A stretch of DNA of 64,000 nt from Pseudohongiella spirulinae. GTDB taxonomy: Bacteria; Pseudomonadota; Gammaproteobacteria; Pseudomonadales; Pseudohongiellaceae. Both the position numbers and the translations under genes were made by a program. The notes under the pieces were generated by a model, which did no database searches, had not been told where the DNA came from, and was given only the letters and a program-made list of their open reading frames with translations. The stretch is from assembly GCF_001444425.1 (NCBI RefSeq), contig NZ_CP013189.1:620001-684000 (forward strand). Reading direction: 5' to 3'. Positions 29,792 through 38,943 of this stretch are shown here, piece by piece (position 1 is the first letter of the stretch; each line of letters begins with the position of its first letter).

Positions 29792-30637
29792 ATGGATCTG
29801 AGCAGTCAGCTGATTATCGCGTTGTTGTTTTTGCTGGTGGTGGCGGTTGCTCTGTGGTTGTTTGCAGCACCGCAATGGCGACGCAAGCGGCTGGACAGAC
29901 AACCTTTTCCGGCCGCGTGGGAATCAATCGTCGCGCAGCGACTGCCTTTTTATGCACGTATGCCTGCTGAGGTGAAACGAACGTTGCAAAACCGCATCAA
30001 ACACTTTATCGCCGACAAGAACTTTTACGGCTGCGCCGGTCAGTACGTCGACGACAATGTGCGGGTCAGCATCGCTGCGCAGGCCAGCCTGCTGGTATTG
30101 AATCGCCCCGGCGACGACTATGCCGACCTGCATGCCATTCTGGTCTACCCATCCGAATTTATGGTCCGGCATGACGGCGTCGATGAGCACGGTCTGGTAT
30201 CTGATGACGAACATATTCTGGCCGGCGAATCCTGGAATAATGGACGTATCGTTTTATCCTGGGACAGTGTTGAGCATGGCGCCAGTGATTTCAGAGATGG
30301 TCATAATGTCGTTCTTCATGAGTTTGCCCATCAGCTTGATCACCAGAGCGGAGCCACTAATGGCGCGCCCCGGCTGGGCAGTCGCGGTGCCTACAAGCAG
30401 TGGTCAGTGGTGTTCAGTGAGGCGTTTGAGCGCTTGCAGCGCCAGGCCATGGAGCAGGATGCCTGGCACGCTCATGACGATGTGCTGGATTTGTATGGTG
30501 CCACCAATCCGGCGGAGTTTTTTGCCGTGGCCACGGAAACCTTTTTCGAAAAGCCCGGCCCGCTGGCCGAGCAGCACCCGGCTCTGTTCGAGCAACTATT
30601 TCAATACTATGGTGTGGATACCCGCGACTGGCATTGA
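29792..30637 (+). CDS. mtfA: MtfA-like M90 zinc peptidase
   Basis: A 281-residue protein with one N-terminal membrane segment (about 8-26) and the zinc motif His-Glu-Phe-Ala-His at 176-180, then Asp-His-Gln-Ser-Gly. Length and motif match MtfA (Mlc titration factor A), an aminopeptidase-like protein that in E. coli binds the glucose regulator Mlc. The start is ATG 29792, 22 bases after the hydrolase gene, completing a three-gene run. No mlc is in view, so the role here may be different. Confidence 0.88.
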   Translation: MDLSSQLIIALLFLLVVAVALWLFAAPQWRRKRLDRQPFPAAWESIVAQRLPFYARMPAEVKRTLQNRIKHFIADKNFYGCAGQYVDDNVRVSIAAQASLLVLNRPGDDYADLHAILVYPSEFMVRHDGVDEHGLVSDDEHILAGESWNNGRIVLSWDSVEHGASDFRDGHNVVLHEFAHQLDHQSGATNGAPRLGSRGAYKQWSVVFSEAFERLQRQAMEQDAWHAHDDVLDLYGATNPAEFFAVATETFFEKPGPLAEQHPALFEQLFQYYGVDTRDWH

Positions 30638-30646
30638 GCGGCCGTA

Positions 30647-31816
30647 TCAGCTGTACGGCAAACCCGGAAACACCACATCGCGCAGCAACTGTCCGTCAAA
30701 ACCCATGTGTGACTGCAGTACTGTTGCCAGTATCTGTCGCAGGTCATTGGTCGGCTGCAGATCGCGGCCATCACGCAGACTGCTTTCGCTCAGCCCCGGC
30801 CAGGGTCCGATGACTGCGCTGCCAGAGGTGTAGCGGGTCATGCTGCCACCGGCGACAAAGGCCACGCTGGCGGTACCATGATCAGTGCCCAGTGAACCAT
30901 TAACGCGAACCGTGCGGCCAAACTCTGTCATCACCACCACGACCGTATTTTGCCAGGTACTTCCCAGGCCCAGCTTAAGTTGCATCAGACTGGTATCGAG
31001 TTCGGTAAATTTTCGTGGCAGGTTTCCCTGTTCGGCACCCTGATTGGCATGGGTGTCCCAGCCATCGTTTTCCAGTACTACGATATTAGGCCCATTGGCG
31101 GCAGTCAGAAAGCTCGCAGCCGCATCGATCAGCGCAGAGAAACCAGTCTCGCCGTCACTGCCACCCATGCCCGAACCGACGATATCGCGCGCGTTTAATG
31201 CCTCCTGCAGCCTTGGCCCCAGAAACCCGTCCGACATGTACAGTGACTGCAATCGGCTCAGGGTGTCGTCATTGATGGGGGGCAGCACGGCCGGCGCCCA
31301 GGAACCGACGCTGGCCGCACCGCGCAAAATCAGCGGCACAGACTGGCCCAGCGCCATGGCTTGCTGCTGATTCTGCAGCTGCAGGGCCCGGTTCAACCAG
31401 CCCGAGGGGTTGGACATTGGCGATTCCAGGCCGCTTTCAAGCACGTTCTGGCCATCGAAGTGAGAACGCTCACGGTAGGCGCTGGCCACCGCATGCACAA
31501 TGCCCAGTTCGCCGGCCTGGTGCAGGCCGAACAGGCCGCTAAAGGCCGGGTGCAGAGCAAAATAATTATCCAGCTTGAGCAGGTTGTTATCGGCAGGCAG
31601 CAGAGCAGCGCGGTAGCTGGTCAGCAGAGGATCGCCGTAAGGGATAACTGCCGACAGGCCATCCATGGCGCCGCGCAGAATAATGACGGCTAGCTTATTA
31701 TCACCTGAAGCCGTGCTGCTGGCCCAACTCAGACCGGGCAGGCTGCCGGCACCGGCCAGTACGGCCGCCGTTTTCATAAATTGACGACGATTCATTGACT
31801 GGGTGTGCTTCGACAT
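30647..31816 (-). CDS. DUF1501 secreted protein
   Basis: A 389-residue protein of the DUF1501 family. The N-terminus is a Tat signal (Asn-Arg-Arg-Gln-Phe-Met-Lys, then a hydrophobic core ending near Ala-Ser-Ser). DUF1501 proteins share the alkaline-phosphatase-like sulfatase fold; here Glu-Asn-Asp-Gly-Trp-Asp-Thr-His and Met-Thr-Glu-Phe-Gly-Arg-Thr are visible. ATG 31816, one base after the DUF1800 stop, has GGAGAG before it; the upstream in-frame start at 31849 lies inside the DUF1800 gene. Always found with DUF1800 partners; function unknown. Confidence 0.9.
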   Translation of the reverse strand: MSKHTQSMNRRQFMKTAAVLAGAGSLPGLSWASSTASGDNKLAVIILRGAMDGLSAVIPYGDPLLTSYRAALLPADNNLLKLDNYFALHPAFSGLFGLHQAGELGIVHAVASAYRERSHFDGQNVLESGLESPMSNPSGWLNRALQLQNQQQAMALGQSVPLILRGAASVGSWAPAVLPPINDDTLSRLQSLYMSDGFLGPRLQEALNARDIVGSGMGGSDGETGFSALIDAAASFLTAANGPNIVVLENDGWDTHANQGAEQGNLPRKFTELDTSLMQLKLGLGSTWQNTVVVVMTEFGRTVRVNGSLGTDHGTASVAFVAGGSMTRYTSGSAVIGPWPGLSESSLRDGRDLQPTNDLRQILATVLQSHMGFDGQLLRDVVFPGLPYS

Positions 31817-31817
31817 A

Positions 31818-33224
31818 TCAGGCTCTCCACTGGAATTGCGGGCTGGCAAGCAACAGTGCCAGTGCCTGCGTCTGACTTTCTGAGCGCCGAATGGCCGTCT
31901 GCAATGCGGCGTCTGACGGCAGGATTAAAGGTACAATCTCGCGGGCATCAAAATCGGGACCCACGGCGCCGGCCACCATGTTGATGAACTCCACACGTTT
32001 GAGCAGGGCGTCGGGACCACCCCAGTGTTCGGCCTGCTCGGGCCAGCCTGCCGGCGAAGGCGCGGTGAAAGCCCGCTGATTGAAACTGGCCAAGGTCTCG
32101 CTGAGAATGTCCAGCACCTCATCGCTCAGCGGCACGCCGGGCAGCGCGCGCGTGGTGGATACCACAAAGTCCTCTGCCGATTTCAGTTTTTTCATGGCCG
32201 GATCCCAGGCCTCGTCCAGCTCTACCAGTGCCTGATGCACACTCGGCAAATCGCCCTGTGTGTCGGCAAACACCCTGGCCAGTTTCTCAATGGCTGACGT
32301 GGGTGGCTGATCGGCAATAAAGTGCCTGGCCAGCTTGCTGGCAATAAAATACGCCGTCGAGGGGTGGCGGGCGAGATCGCGCAGCGCGCTGATGCCCTGC
32401 TGCACACCACTGTTGAAATACGACTTGCCCAGCAACTGCTGAGTTCCCGGCTCATGCAGCGCGGGGTAGAACACAAAAGCGCCGGTTGTTGCCCGCGGAT
32501 TGGGCAGGTTGCCGTTACGTGTTGGCAGATTCACGGTCCAGCCCGTCAGCATCCGCGCCAGTGCGATGACATCGTCCTGTGTGTAACCGCCATCCACTCC
32601 CAGGGTATGCAGCTCCAGAGTTTCACGCGCATAGTTTTCATTCAGTCCCAGGTTTTCGCGTTGCTGCGCAGCAGGAGAATTGGGTCCGATAGAGGTGGTG
32701 TTGTCCAGGTAAGTCAGCATCACCGGATGGGTGGCGACACTGATCAGCATGTCTTCAAAGCGGCCATTCATATTGGCGCGAATGGCTTCGTTTTCGTAGG
32801 GCAGCCCTGCATACAGAATCGTCGGTTTGTTGATGGCCAGCGAAATACTGAAATGATTGGACCAGAATCTAACCAGGCGTTCGGCGAACGGCGTGTCTGA
32901 CTCAATGGCCACGGCCAGACGCTGATTGGTCTGTTCCCTGAACAACTGCGCGTTGCGATTACGAATCTCGCGGAGTGGTCGCACCTCGTCGGCGCTGACT
33001 TGGCCATCCTGCTGGATCATCTGCCGGGTGCGGTAGTCGTCACTGGCCATCTCGATCAGTGTTGCCGAGCTGGCCATGTCCGCATAACGGGGCGGCTGAC
33101 GGTTGGTCAGGGGGATCTGGGCAAGGAGCCAGCCGCGAGGGTCTGCTTCAACCCCGGGCAGTTCACCGGGTTGCAGACCCAGACCGAACTTGTTGGCAGC
33201 AATAAAGGGTGAGTAGGTCGCCAT
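31818..33224 (-). CDS. DUF1800 protein, partner of DUF1501
   Basis: A 468-residue protein of the DUF1800 family, recognised from the N-terminal Ala-Ala-Asn-Lys-Phe-Gly-Leu-Gly segment, Phe-Trp-x-Asn-His-Phe near 117-122 and Glu-Asn-Tyr-Ala-Arg-Glu-Leu-x-Glu-Leu-His-Thr-Leu-Gly-Val-Asp-Gly-Gly-Tyr. It is one base from the DUF1501 gene and clearly in its operon. Secretion signals are not obvious. The pair is common in marine and soil bacteria and is suspected to act at the cell surface; nothing firmer is known to me. Confidence 0.92.
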   Translation of the reverse strand: MATYSPFIAANKFGLGLQPGELPGVEADPRGWLLAQIPLTNRQPPRYADMASSATLIEMASDDYRTRQMIQQDGQVSADEVRPLREIRNRNAQLFREQTNQRLAVAIESDTPFAERLVRFWSNHFSISLAINKPTILYAGLPYENEAIRANMNGRFEDMLISVATHPVMLTYLDNTTSIGPNSPAAQQRENLGLNENYARETLELHTLGVDGGYTQDDVIALARMLTGWTVNLPTRNGNLPNPRATTGAFVFYPALHEPGTQQLLGKSYFNSGVQQGISALRDLARHPSTAYFIASKLARHFIADQPPTSAIEKLARVFADTQGDLPSVHQALVELDEAWDPAMKKLKSAEDFVVSTTRALPGVPLSDEVLDILSETLASFNQRAFTAPSPAGWPEQAEHWGGPDALLKRVEFINMVAGAVGPDFDAREIVPLILPSDAALQTAIRRSESQTQALALLLASPQFQWRA

Positions 33225-33340
33225 AATGGGTATCTGTTCTGATTATTGGGGATGACAACTGCTCTTACGTAGCATGCGCCTTTTTCCGTCGCCAGGAAAT
33301 GAAATTTATTTGATCGGCTATTGTTTTTCCTACCCCCAGA

Positions 33341-33387
33341 AACACCAAAGCCCCCTGCCGGAAGGACCGGACAGAGGGCTGGTGTTT
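33341..33387. terminator. Long terminator hairpin downstream of the redoxin/cytochrome gene
   Basis: A long stem pairs 33341-33361 with 33368-33387: AACACC with GGTGTT at the base, then AGCCC with GGGCT, CTG with CAG and CCGG with CCGG, with a few small bulges. A run of T follows on the plus side and a T-containing end on the minus side. It lies 61 bases past the stop of the leftward gene ending at 33448. A second hairpin, TGATGCCGG (33419-33427) with CCGGCATCA (33432-33440), sits directly after that stop. Confidence 0.65.
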
Positions 33388-33447
33388 TAAGGTGCTTGAC
33401 GTGTCAGACGCCCGGGTATGATGCCGGGTCGCCGGCATCAGGGGTGA

Positions 33448-35283
33448 TCAGTTGTTCTGGCTGACCAGTTTCCACTCATAGAAGCCCATGAACATTTCTT
33501 CCCAGCTTTGCTCGCCCCAGTTCACTTCGGTGTTCGGATCGGGGTTGAAACGATTCTGCGCTGAGTTATCAAACGCGCCGCGGGCGATGATTTTGGTACC
33601 TGCCGGCACGCGTAGCGGCTCCGCCAGTTCATGGGACAGCTGCCAGTTGAATGAATATGCCGGCACCGACAGCAGCAGTTCTTCCTCGCCATCGGGATAC
33701 TGGGCAATAAACTTCATGCGCTTGCCGCGGAAGTGCATGTGCGGCATCAGACTGCGGATTTCAGCCTCTTCCGGAATATAGGTCACCAGCTCCATTTCAT
33801 GATCCTTGGCATGCGGCGGGATGGAAATGGTGAAGGCATTGCCGACACCACCGGACATCCGTTCTGCCGGCACTTCACCTTCCGGGTAGAAGTAGATGCC
33901 GATTTCCGTGGCGTCGGTCATCTCCTTGCCGGTGGTGGTGTAGTGCATCTGCAGGCTCAGGCCAGAACCGGCGCGCAGCAGGCCGCCTACGCCGTCCGGA
34001 TTCCAGGAGACGCTGTTACCCGGTGCATAACCGGCAACCGAGGCCTGGTCGGCATCCCCGCCACCCAGCAGTACGCCGACATCAATGTCCGGGTTTTCGC
34101 GGAATATCCGGTCAATGTCCGGCTGTTGGCCGGCCGCTGCGGCGGCGAACATCTGTGCACGAATGGCTGCGGCGCGCTCCTCGGGCAGGCTGTTGATCGC
34201 CTGAATGAAGGCGGTCTGCGGATCTGAGCGGCCTTCCGGCGGTACCACCGTGGTAATAATGTGATGCAGTACTTCCGGTGCGCCCGGCGCTACTTCACTG
34301 CCCTTGACCCAGCGGTCTTCGGTCAGCCCCAGATCAATGGGAATATCCATATAATCCACCACTCCGGTGGCGGGAATGGTCTGTGGCGGCACCTTGATGA
34401 TCAGGTCTGGTGTGCCCATCTTCCACTTGGTATCCGACCACACCAGTTCGGTCAGCGGATCGGCTTCCGAATCATCGATGGAAGCGCCGGCGTTTACCCA
34501 GCGTACCAGAGTCTGCATGTCCTGATCGCTGAGGTTCATTTCGTTGAGTATCTTGTGGCCGACTTTATTGTCGATCTGACCGGGCGGCATGCGCTTGGTC
34601 ATGACCACTTCACGAATCATCGGTGACCAGCCCTGCACAGAGAGCTTGCTGTCCATGGCAAACGGGGCAATACCGCCACTGCGGTGACATTCGGCACAGT
34701 TTTCTGCAATGATCGGCGCAATATCATCCTGATAGGACACGGCGCTGCCATCGATGCCGCCATAAGCAATCGGGGTTTGCTGACCAGCAATCTCTACCAA
34801 CTCCACAGACTCGTCGGCTCTCAACGCTAGCAATGCCTCTTCCAGTTGTGCCTGCACAGGGCCGCGATAGACCACTTCAAAGCTGGCCGGATCGTAAACG
34901 ACCGCCTGGTCCATATGTGTCAAGCCGAGTGCTTCAGAGACCAATTGGGCATCATCCATCAGCACCGGGATCGGCACATTGGGAATAGCATCCGCCACCG
35001 CCTGCCGATCAGTCTGCAGGCCCGGGTTGATCAGGAAAAACGCCACGCCCTGATCGGCGTATTGATTGTAGAGCGACTGCAGTGCGCTCAGGGATGCCTG
35101 ATCGGTCGCGCCGACGGCCTGCGGCAATATCACCACTGCATCATGATCGTCGTACCAGGCCATGTGGTGCTGGTAGCCATTGTGGTCAATCAGGGCAAAG
35201 TCCCCCACGCGCTCACCGGCATGGAGAAGGGACAACGCTGCCGCCGTGCAAATCAGACAGGCGAGCCGAATAACAGTCTTCAT
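33448..35283 (-). CDS. Secreted redoxin-cytochrome c-copper monooxygenase-like multidomain protein
   Basis: A 611-residue exported protein. After a signal peptide (about 1-22), residues 24-160 have the AhpC/thioredoxin fold pattern but contain no cysteine, so this domain cannot act as a thiol peroxidase. A c-type heme site, Cys-Ala-Glu-Cys-His, is at 196-200. From about 290 on, the chain resembles the copper type II ascorbate-dependent monooxygenase (PHM) module: His340-His341, His447 in Gln-Met-His-Tyr, and His515/His517 in His-Met-His-Phe-Arg-Gly are copper-ligand candidates. The arrangement is known from uncharacterised proteins in planctomycetes and proteobacteria. Proposed: heme-fed copper oxidation in the periplasm. 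Confidence 0.8.
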   Translation of the reverse strand: MKTVIRLACLICTAAALSLLHAGERVGDFALIDHNGYQHHMAWYDDHDAVVILPQAVGATDQASLSALQSLYNQYADQGVAFFLINPGLQTDRQAVADAIPNVPIPVLMDDAQLVSEALGLTHMDQAVVYDPASFEVVYRGPVQAQLEEALLALRADESVELVEIAGQQTPIAYGGIDGSAVSYQDDIAPIIAENCAECHRSGGIAPFAMDSKLSVQGWSPMIREVVMTKRMPPGQIDNKVGHKILNEMNLSDQDMQTLVRWVNAGASIDDSEADPLTELVWSDTKWKMGTPDLIIKVPPQTIPATGVVDYMDIPIDLGLTEDRWVKGSEVAPGAPEVLHHIITTVVPPEGRSDPQTAFIQAINSLPEERAAAIRAQMFAAAAAGQQPDIDRIFRENPDIDVGVLLGGGDADQASVAGYAPGNSVSWNPDGVGGLLRAGSGLSLQMHYTTTGKEMTDATEIGIYFYPEGEVPAERMSGGVGNAFTISIPPHAKDHEMELVTYIPEEAEIRSLMPHMHFRGKRMKFIAQYPDGEEELLLSVPAYSFNWQLSHELAEPLRVPAGTKIIARGAFDNSAQNRFNPDPNTEVNWGEQSWEEMFMGFYEWKLVSQNN

Positions 35284-35447
35284 AACAGGTCCTCTTCAAG
35301 TGGTGCAAATTACCATAAGCCGGTGCCGTTTCAGGGCATCTTCTTAACTGAAGGTTACAGAAATGTTGAGGCTAGACCTAATTTTAAGCCGGTTCAAGTG
35401 ACTTCTGGCCAATTTTTCAGGTCCTGTGCTCGCCCTGAAAACCAGAG

Positions 35448-36077
35448 CTAGTTGCCCTCCGCAGGCCAGTACCAGGAATACACCAGAAGCCACAGCGTGT
35501 TGGTGACAATCTGCGCCTTCTGTGCCATGGCTGTGGTGCCCAGGTTGTAGTCTGTCTCACCATTCCAGATAAGCAGAAATAAGAAAGTGGTACTGAGCAG
35601 CGCACACACCAGGGTGAACTGCCTCAGGGGCACGTGCCCGTGCTGAGGAGCTCGCGTCAGCAGCACTCGCATCCACAAAAACACCGGGAACAGTCCCAGC
35701 TGCAGCGCAGCGCCCGAGTTGTGAGGCAGCCGGTTCTGATAGGGGAAAATCGCCACCAGCAAGATACCCAGCGCAGCCAGACTCAGCAGCGCGGCAGTCA
35801 CCCGGTCGCCCGTCGATTGTCTCAACGTATAGAGCCGACAGGCTATCAGAAACTGCGTGCCGGCAATGCTGAAAAATCCCAGAGTCAATACCCAGCCCGC
35901 TGGCCCGACGGCATAGATGCTCAGGGTTTGGTGCCACAGTGACAGATCATCGCGGACAATGTGCACGACCGCAACTGTGATACAAAAACACAACACCAGC
36001 GCGAAGGACGCATATTGGTAGAGGTTGTGATGAGGTTTGTTATTGGTAGTGGCTGCCATCTTGTATTGATCAGTCAT
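35448..36077 (-). CDS. DUF998 membrane protein
   Basis: A 209-residue protein with about six membrane segments, of the DUF998 family: an Ile-Val-Arg-Asp-Asp-Leu-Ser loop, a Gly-Pro-Ala-Gly-Trp-Val segment and Ile-Phe-Pro-Tyr-Gln. Function of the family is unknown. It lies 21 bases downstream of the DUF4143 ATPase on the same strand and may be transcribed with it. An in-frame ATG at 36059 is an alternative start. Confidence 0.8.
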   Translation of the reverse strand: MTDQYKMAATTNNKPHHNLYQYASFALVLCFCITVAVVHIVRDDLSLWHQTLSIYAVGPAGWVLTLGFFSIAGTQFLIACRLYTLRQSTGDRVTAALLSLAALGILLVAIFPYQNRLPHNSGAALQLGLFPVFLWMRVLLTRAPQHGHVPLRQFTLVCALLSTTFLFLLIWNGETDYNLGTTAMAQKAQIVTNTLWLLVYSWYWPAEGN

Positions 36078-36098
36078 TGAATTTCGCCATTACCTTAA

Positions 36099-37358
36099 TC
36101 AAAGCTCCCAGAGTTTGGATATGGGCACGGCCAGAATGTTTGATTTATTGTCAAGGTGAAACGTGGCGGCACCGTCATAAAGTATGATGCCACCCCGGAA
36201 TGCGCTGCCGGCGACTCCCGCAAGTTTGAGAAGACCTTTGATGTCCGTTTTATTGACGCTGGCGGCTGCCTTGACTTCAATACCCCAAACCTTTCCGCTG
36301 CTTTCAATGACGATATCGACTTCAATTTTATCCTTGTCGCGATAATGATAGAAGTGCGGCGGTCGTGACATGCAATCGGCCATGGCGGTTAATTGTTGCA
36401 AGACGAAAGACTCCAGTAGATGACCAAAGCGTGCTCGCTGAACATTCCACTGGTCGGCTTCCAATTCACTCAGTGTGGCAGCCAGCCCACTGTCCACAAA
36501 GTGTAGCTTAGGACTTTTGACCAGACGCTTGGTGCGATTACTGTGCCATGCGGGCAGACGTCGAATCAGAAACAGGCGTTCCAGTAATGTCAGATAGCGG
36601 TCTATCGTTGCCCTTGTGTGCCCTAGTGAATTGGCTAGCTCACTTTGATTGAGTAGCTGTGCGGTCCTGTCTGCCAACAAGGCAAGCAGGCGTTTCAGGT
36701 TGCTGGCATCTTTTACCTCAGCTATGTCGCGTACATCGCGCTCAATCACCGACTGAATATAATTGCGTTGCCAGCGCTCGGCCCGCTCAGGCGCTCGGCG
36801 TACTGCTTCCGGATAACCGCCCGTCAGCAGAATCTTTGGGAGCGCAGATGGGGTGGGCGCGTCGGGGGATCTGATTTCAACAGGTAGCCGACCTGCCAGC
36901 ATAGTGACCAGAAAACTCCCTGTTCGTCTGTGAATCTCGGCTTTCGTGAAGGGGTGCAGGTACAGGCTCTCCATCCTGCCTGCAAGCGAATCGGCAAGTC
37001 GCGGCAACTGCATCAGATTCGCAGAACCCGTCAACAAGAAACGGCCAGCGCTGCGGTTTGCGTCGACACTGCGTTTGATTGCCAGCGCCAATTCCGGTGC
37101 CCGCTGTACTTCATCGATGGTTATCCGGTCCGGCAATTCATCTATAAAACCTTGTGGGTCATTCAGGGCAAGATCCAGATAAACCTTCTCATCCAGGCTG
37201 ATATAAGGGCGTTCAGGCTCACACATCTTTGCCAGTGTTGATTTGCCGCATTGGCGTGGTCCGAGCAGACACACCACCGGGGTATCGGCCAATGCCGCCA
37301 TCACTGAGGATCGAAGCTGGCGTGGCAGCCAGGATTGATCGGCGGTTTTTATATCCAT
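36099..37358 (-). CDS. DUF4143 AAA ATPase
   Basis: A 419-residue cytoplasmic protein. Residues 20-180 are an AAA domain with Walker A Gly-Pro-Arg-Gln-Cys-Gly-Lys-Ser (33-40) and Walker B Ile-Asp-Glu-Val-Gln (81-85). The DUF4143 domain follows, ending in a PD-(D/E)xK-like nuclease pattern: Asp in Lys-Ile-Glu-Val-Asp and Gly-Ile-Glu-Val-Lys about 15 residues later. These ATPases are frequent in accessory DNA, and their function is unsettled. Three direct repeats of 23-bp period lie upstream, the last reaching within 4 bases of the start codon, suggesting tight autoregulation. Confidence 0.88.
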   Translation of the reverse strand: MDIKTADQSWLPRQLRSSVMAALADTPVVCLLGPRQCGKSTLAKMCEPERPYISLDEKVYLDLALNDPQGFIDELPDRITIDEVQRAPELALAIKRSVDANRSAGRFLLTGSANLMQLPRLADSLAGRMESLYLHPFTKAEIHRRTGSFLVTMLAGRLPVEIRSPDAPTPSALPKILLTGGYPEAVRRAPERAERWQRNYIQSVIERDVRDIAEVKDASNLKRLLALLADRTAQLLNQSELANSLGHTRATIDRYLTLLERLFLIRRLPAWHSNRTKRLVKSPKLHFVDSGLAATLSELEADQWNVQRARFGHLLESFVLQQLTAMADCMSRPPHFYHYRDKDKIEVDIVIESSGKVWGIEVKAAASVNKTDIKGLLKLAGVAGSAFRGGIILYDGAATFHLDNKSNILAVPISKLWEL

Positions 37359-37361
37359 TTT

Positions 37362-37418
37362 GCGTCCAATTGTATTATTTGGTAGCGTCCAATTGATTTA
37401 TATAATATCGTCCAACTG
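37362..37418 (-). repeat. Three iteron-like 23-bp-period direct repeats before the DUF4143 ATPase
   Basis: On the minus strand CAATTGGACGC occurs at 37395-37385 and 37372-37362, and CAGTTGGACGA at 37418-37408. Start-to-start distances are 23 and 23 bases, about two helical turns, so a protein could bind all three on similar faces. The repeats sit over the promoter and run to 4 bases before the start codon. The intervening sequence is AT-rich (TATTATATAAAT) and includes a plausible -10. Confidence 0.8.
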
Positions 37419-37540
37419 TATCATGGATTCATTCTTTTCGTAACCGTTGATGGCGAGTCGAGCAGTTCTGGACAACCCGGGCCGCAGAAGATACTTTTGG
37501 TTCTGACATCAGTTTTTAATGACTTCTACTGGACTTCTCG

Positions 37541-38926
37541 ATGAAGACTTCTTCTCCCTTGGTCGCAGTGCTGCTCGCTGCCGCTTTTACTGCGCTCCCG
37601 ATTACCCAGACTCACGCCCAGCCGCCTGTGCAAGTGCCGGCGTCCGTCCCGGCTCACATCCACCCGCTGCCCACCTTGCGCGATCAGGCCACTGAGCAGC
37701 AGGCCTGGCTGGAGGCGCGCATGGATCGCGTATTACCGGCGCTGATGAGCGAATACGGTGTAGACATGTGGATTCTGTCAATGCGCGAGTACGGCGAGGA
37801 CCCCGTGTTCTGGTCCATTACCTCGCCGACCACCTTCGCCGCGCGGCGCCGCTCCATTTACGTGTTTACATTACAGCCAGACGGTAGTGTTGAGCGGCTG
37901 GCGCTGGGCGGCGGTGATCAGGGTGGTGTGTTCCAGGCCTATCGCTCCTCGCGCCCGGCACCGACCCAGCCAACGGCGGAGCTGGTAGGTAATGAGCAGT
38001 GGCAGTTGCTGCGCGAGCTGATTGAAGATCGTGACCCTGACAATATTGCCCTCAACATCGATGCCGAATGGGCTTTCTCTGACGGTCTGCATGCCGGCGA
38101 ACGTGAGGCACTGGAAGAGGCGCTTGGTCCGTATGTGGAACGCGTGGTCCGCGAACCGCGTCTGGCCATGAACTACATTGCCCTGCGCATTCCCGAAATG
38201 ATGCCGCGCTACCGCAAGATCATGGAGACTGTGCATGCGGTCATTTCCGAGGCCTTTTCCAACGCCGTGATCACCCCCGGTGAAACCACCACCCAAGATG
38301 TCATCTGGTGGATGCGCCAGCGCGTGCAGGAGCTGGGATATCAAGTCTGGTTCCAGCCCTCGCTCGACGTGTCTCGCCAGGGCAGTGGCCGTATCCGGGA
38401 GGACACCGTCATTCAGCCAGGTGACCTGCTCTGGACTGACTTTGGTGTGGTCGCCATGAACCTGCATACCGACACCCAGCACCTGGGTTACGTACTAAAA
38501 CCCGGTGAGACCGAAGCGCCTGCCGGCCTGCAAGCCTGTCTGGCCGACTCCAACCGCATGCAGGAACTGCTGCTGGAAGAAATGCAGCCCGGCCGCACCG
38601 GTAATGACATTCTTGCCTCCACCCTCGCGCGCATTGCAGCCGAAGGCATCACCGGCACCGTTTACACCCATCCCATTGGCGATCACGGTCACGGCGCCGG
38701 ACCGTTAATCGGACGCTGGGACGGACAGGAAGGAGTGCCGATACGGGGTGATGCCGTGTTGTTACCATCAACCTGGCATTCCATAGAGCTGCAGGCCACG
38801 CGGGCCATTCCTGAGTGGGGCGGTGAAGAGGCGAATTGTCGGCAGGAGGAAGAGGCTTATCTGGATGAGGACGGGGAGCGTCACTGGGTGTTCCGGCGCC
38901 AGGATGCGTTTCATCTGGTGTGGTGA
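37541..38926 (+). CDS. Secreted M24 metallopeptidase (Xaa-Pro aminopeptidase-like)
   Basis: A 461-residue exported protein: signal peptide about 1-26, then a pita-bread fold. Probable metal ligands are Asp in Trp-Thr-Asp-Phe-Gly, Asp in Leu-His-Thr-Asp, His in His-Gly-His-Gly-Ala-Gly and Glu in Ile-Glu-Leu-Gln; the second Glu is expected near the end. M24 enzymes remove N-terminal residues before proline or methionine, or cleave other small amides such as creatine. An acidic N-terminal domain precedes the catalytic half, as in prolidase relatives. Substrate unassigned. Confidence 0.88.
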   Translation: MKTSSPLVAVLLAAAFTALPITQTHAQPPVQVPASVPAHIHPLPTLRDQATEQQAWLEARMDRVLPALMSEYGVDMWILSMREYGEDPVFWSITSPTTFAARRRSIYVFTLQPDGSVERLALGGGDQGGVFQAYRSSRPAPTQPTAELVGNEQWQLLRELIEDRDPDNIALNIDAEWAFSDGLHAGEREALEEALGPYVERVVREPRLAMNYIALRIPEMMPRYRKIMETVHAVISEAFSNAVITPGETTTQDVIWWMRQRVQELGYQVWFQPSLDVSRQGSGRIREDTVIQPGDLLWTDFGVVAMNLHTDTQHLGYVLKPGETEAPAGLQACLADSNRMQELLLEEMQPGRTGNDILASTLARIAAEGITGTVYTHPIGDHGHGAGPLIGRWDGQEGVPIRGDAVLLPSTWHSIELQATRAIPEWGGEEANCRQEEEAYLDEDGERHWVFRRQDAFHLVW

Positions 38927-38943
38927 TCAAGCTGAGGCAAGGG

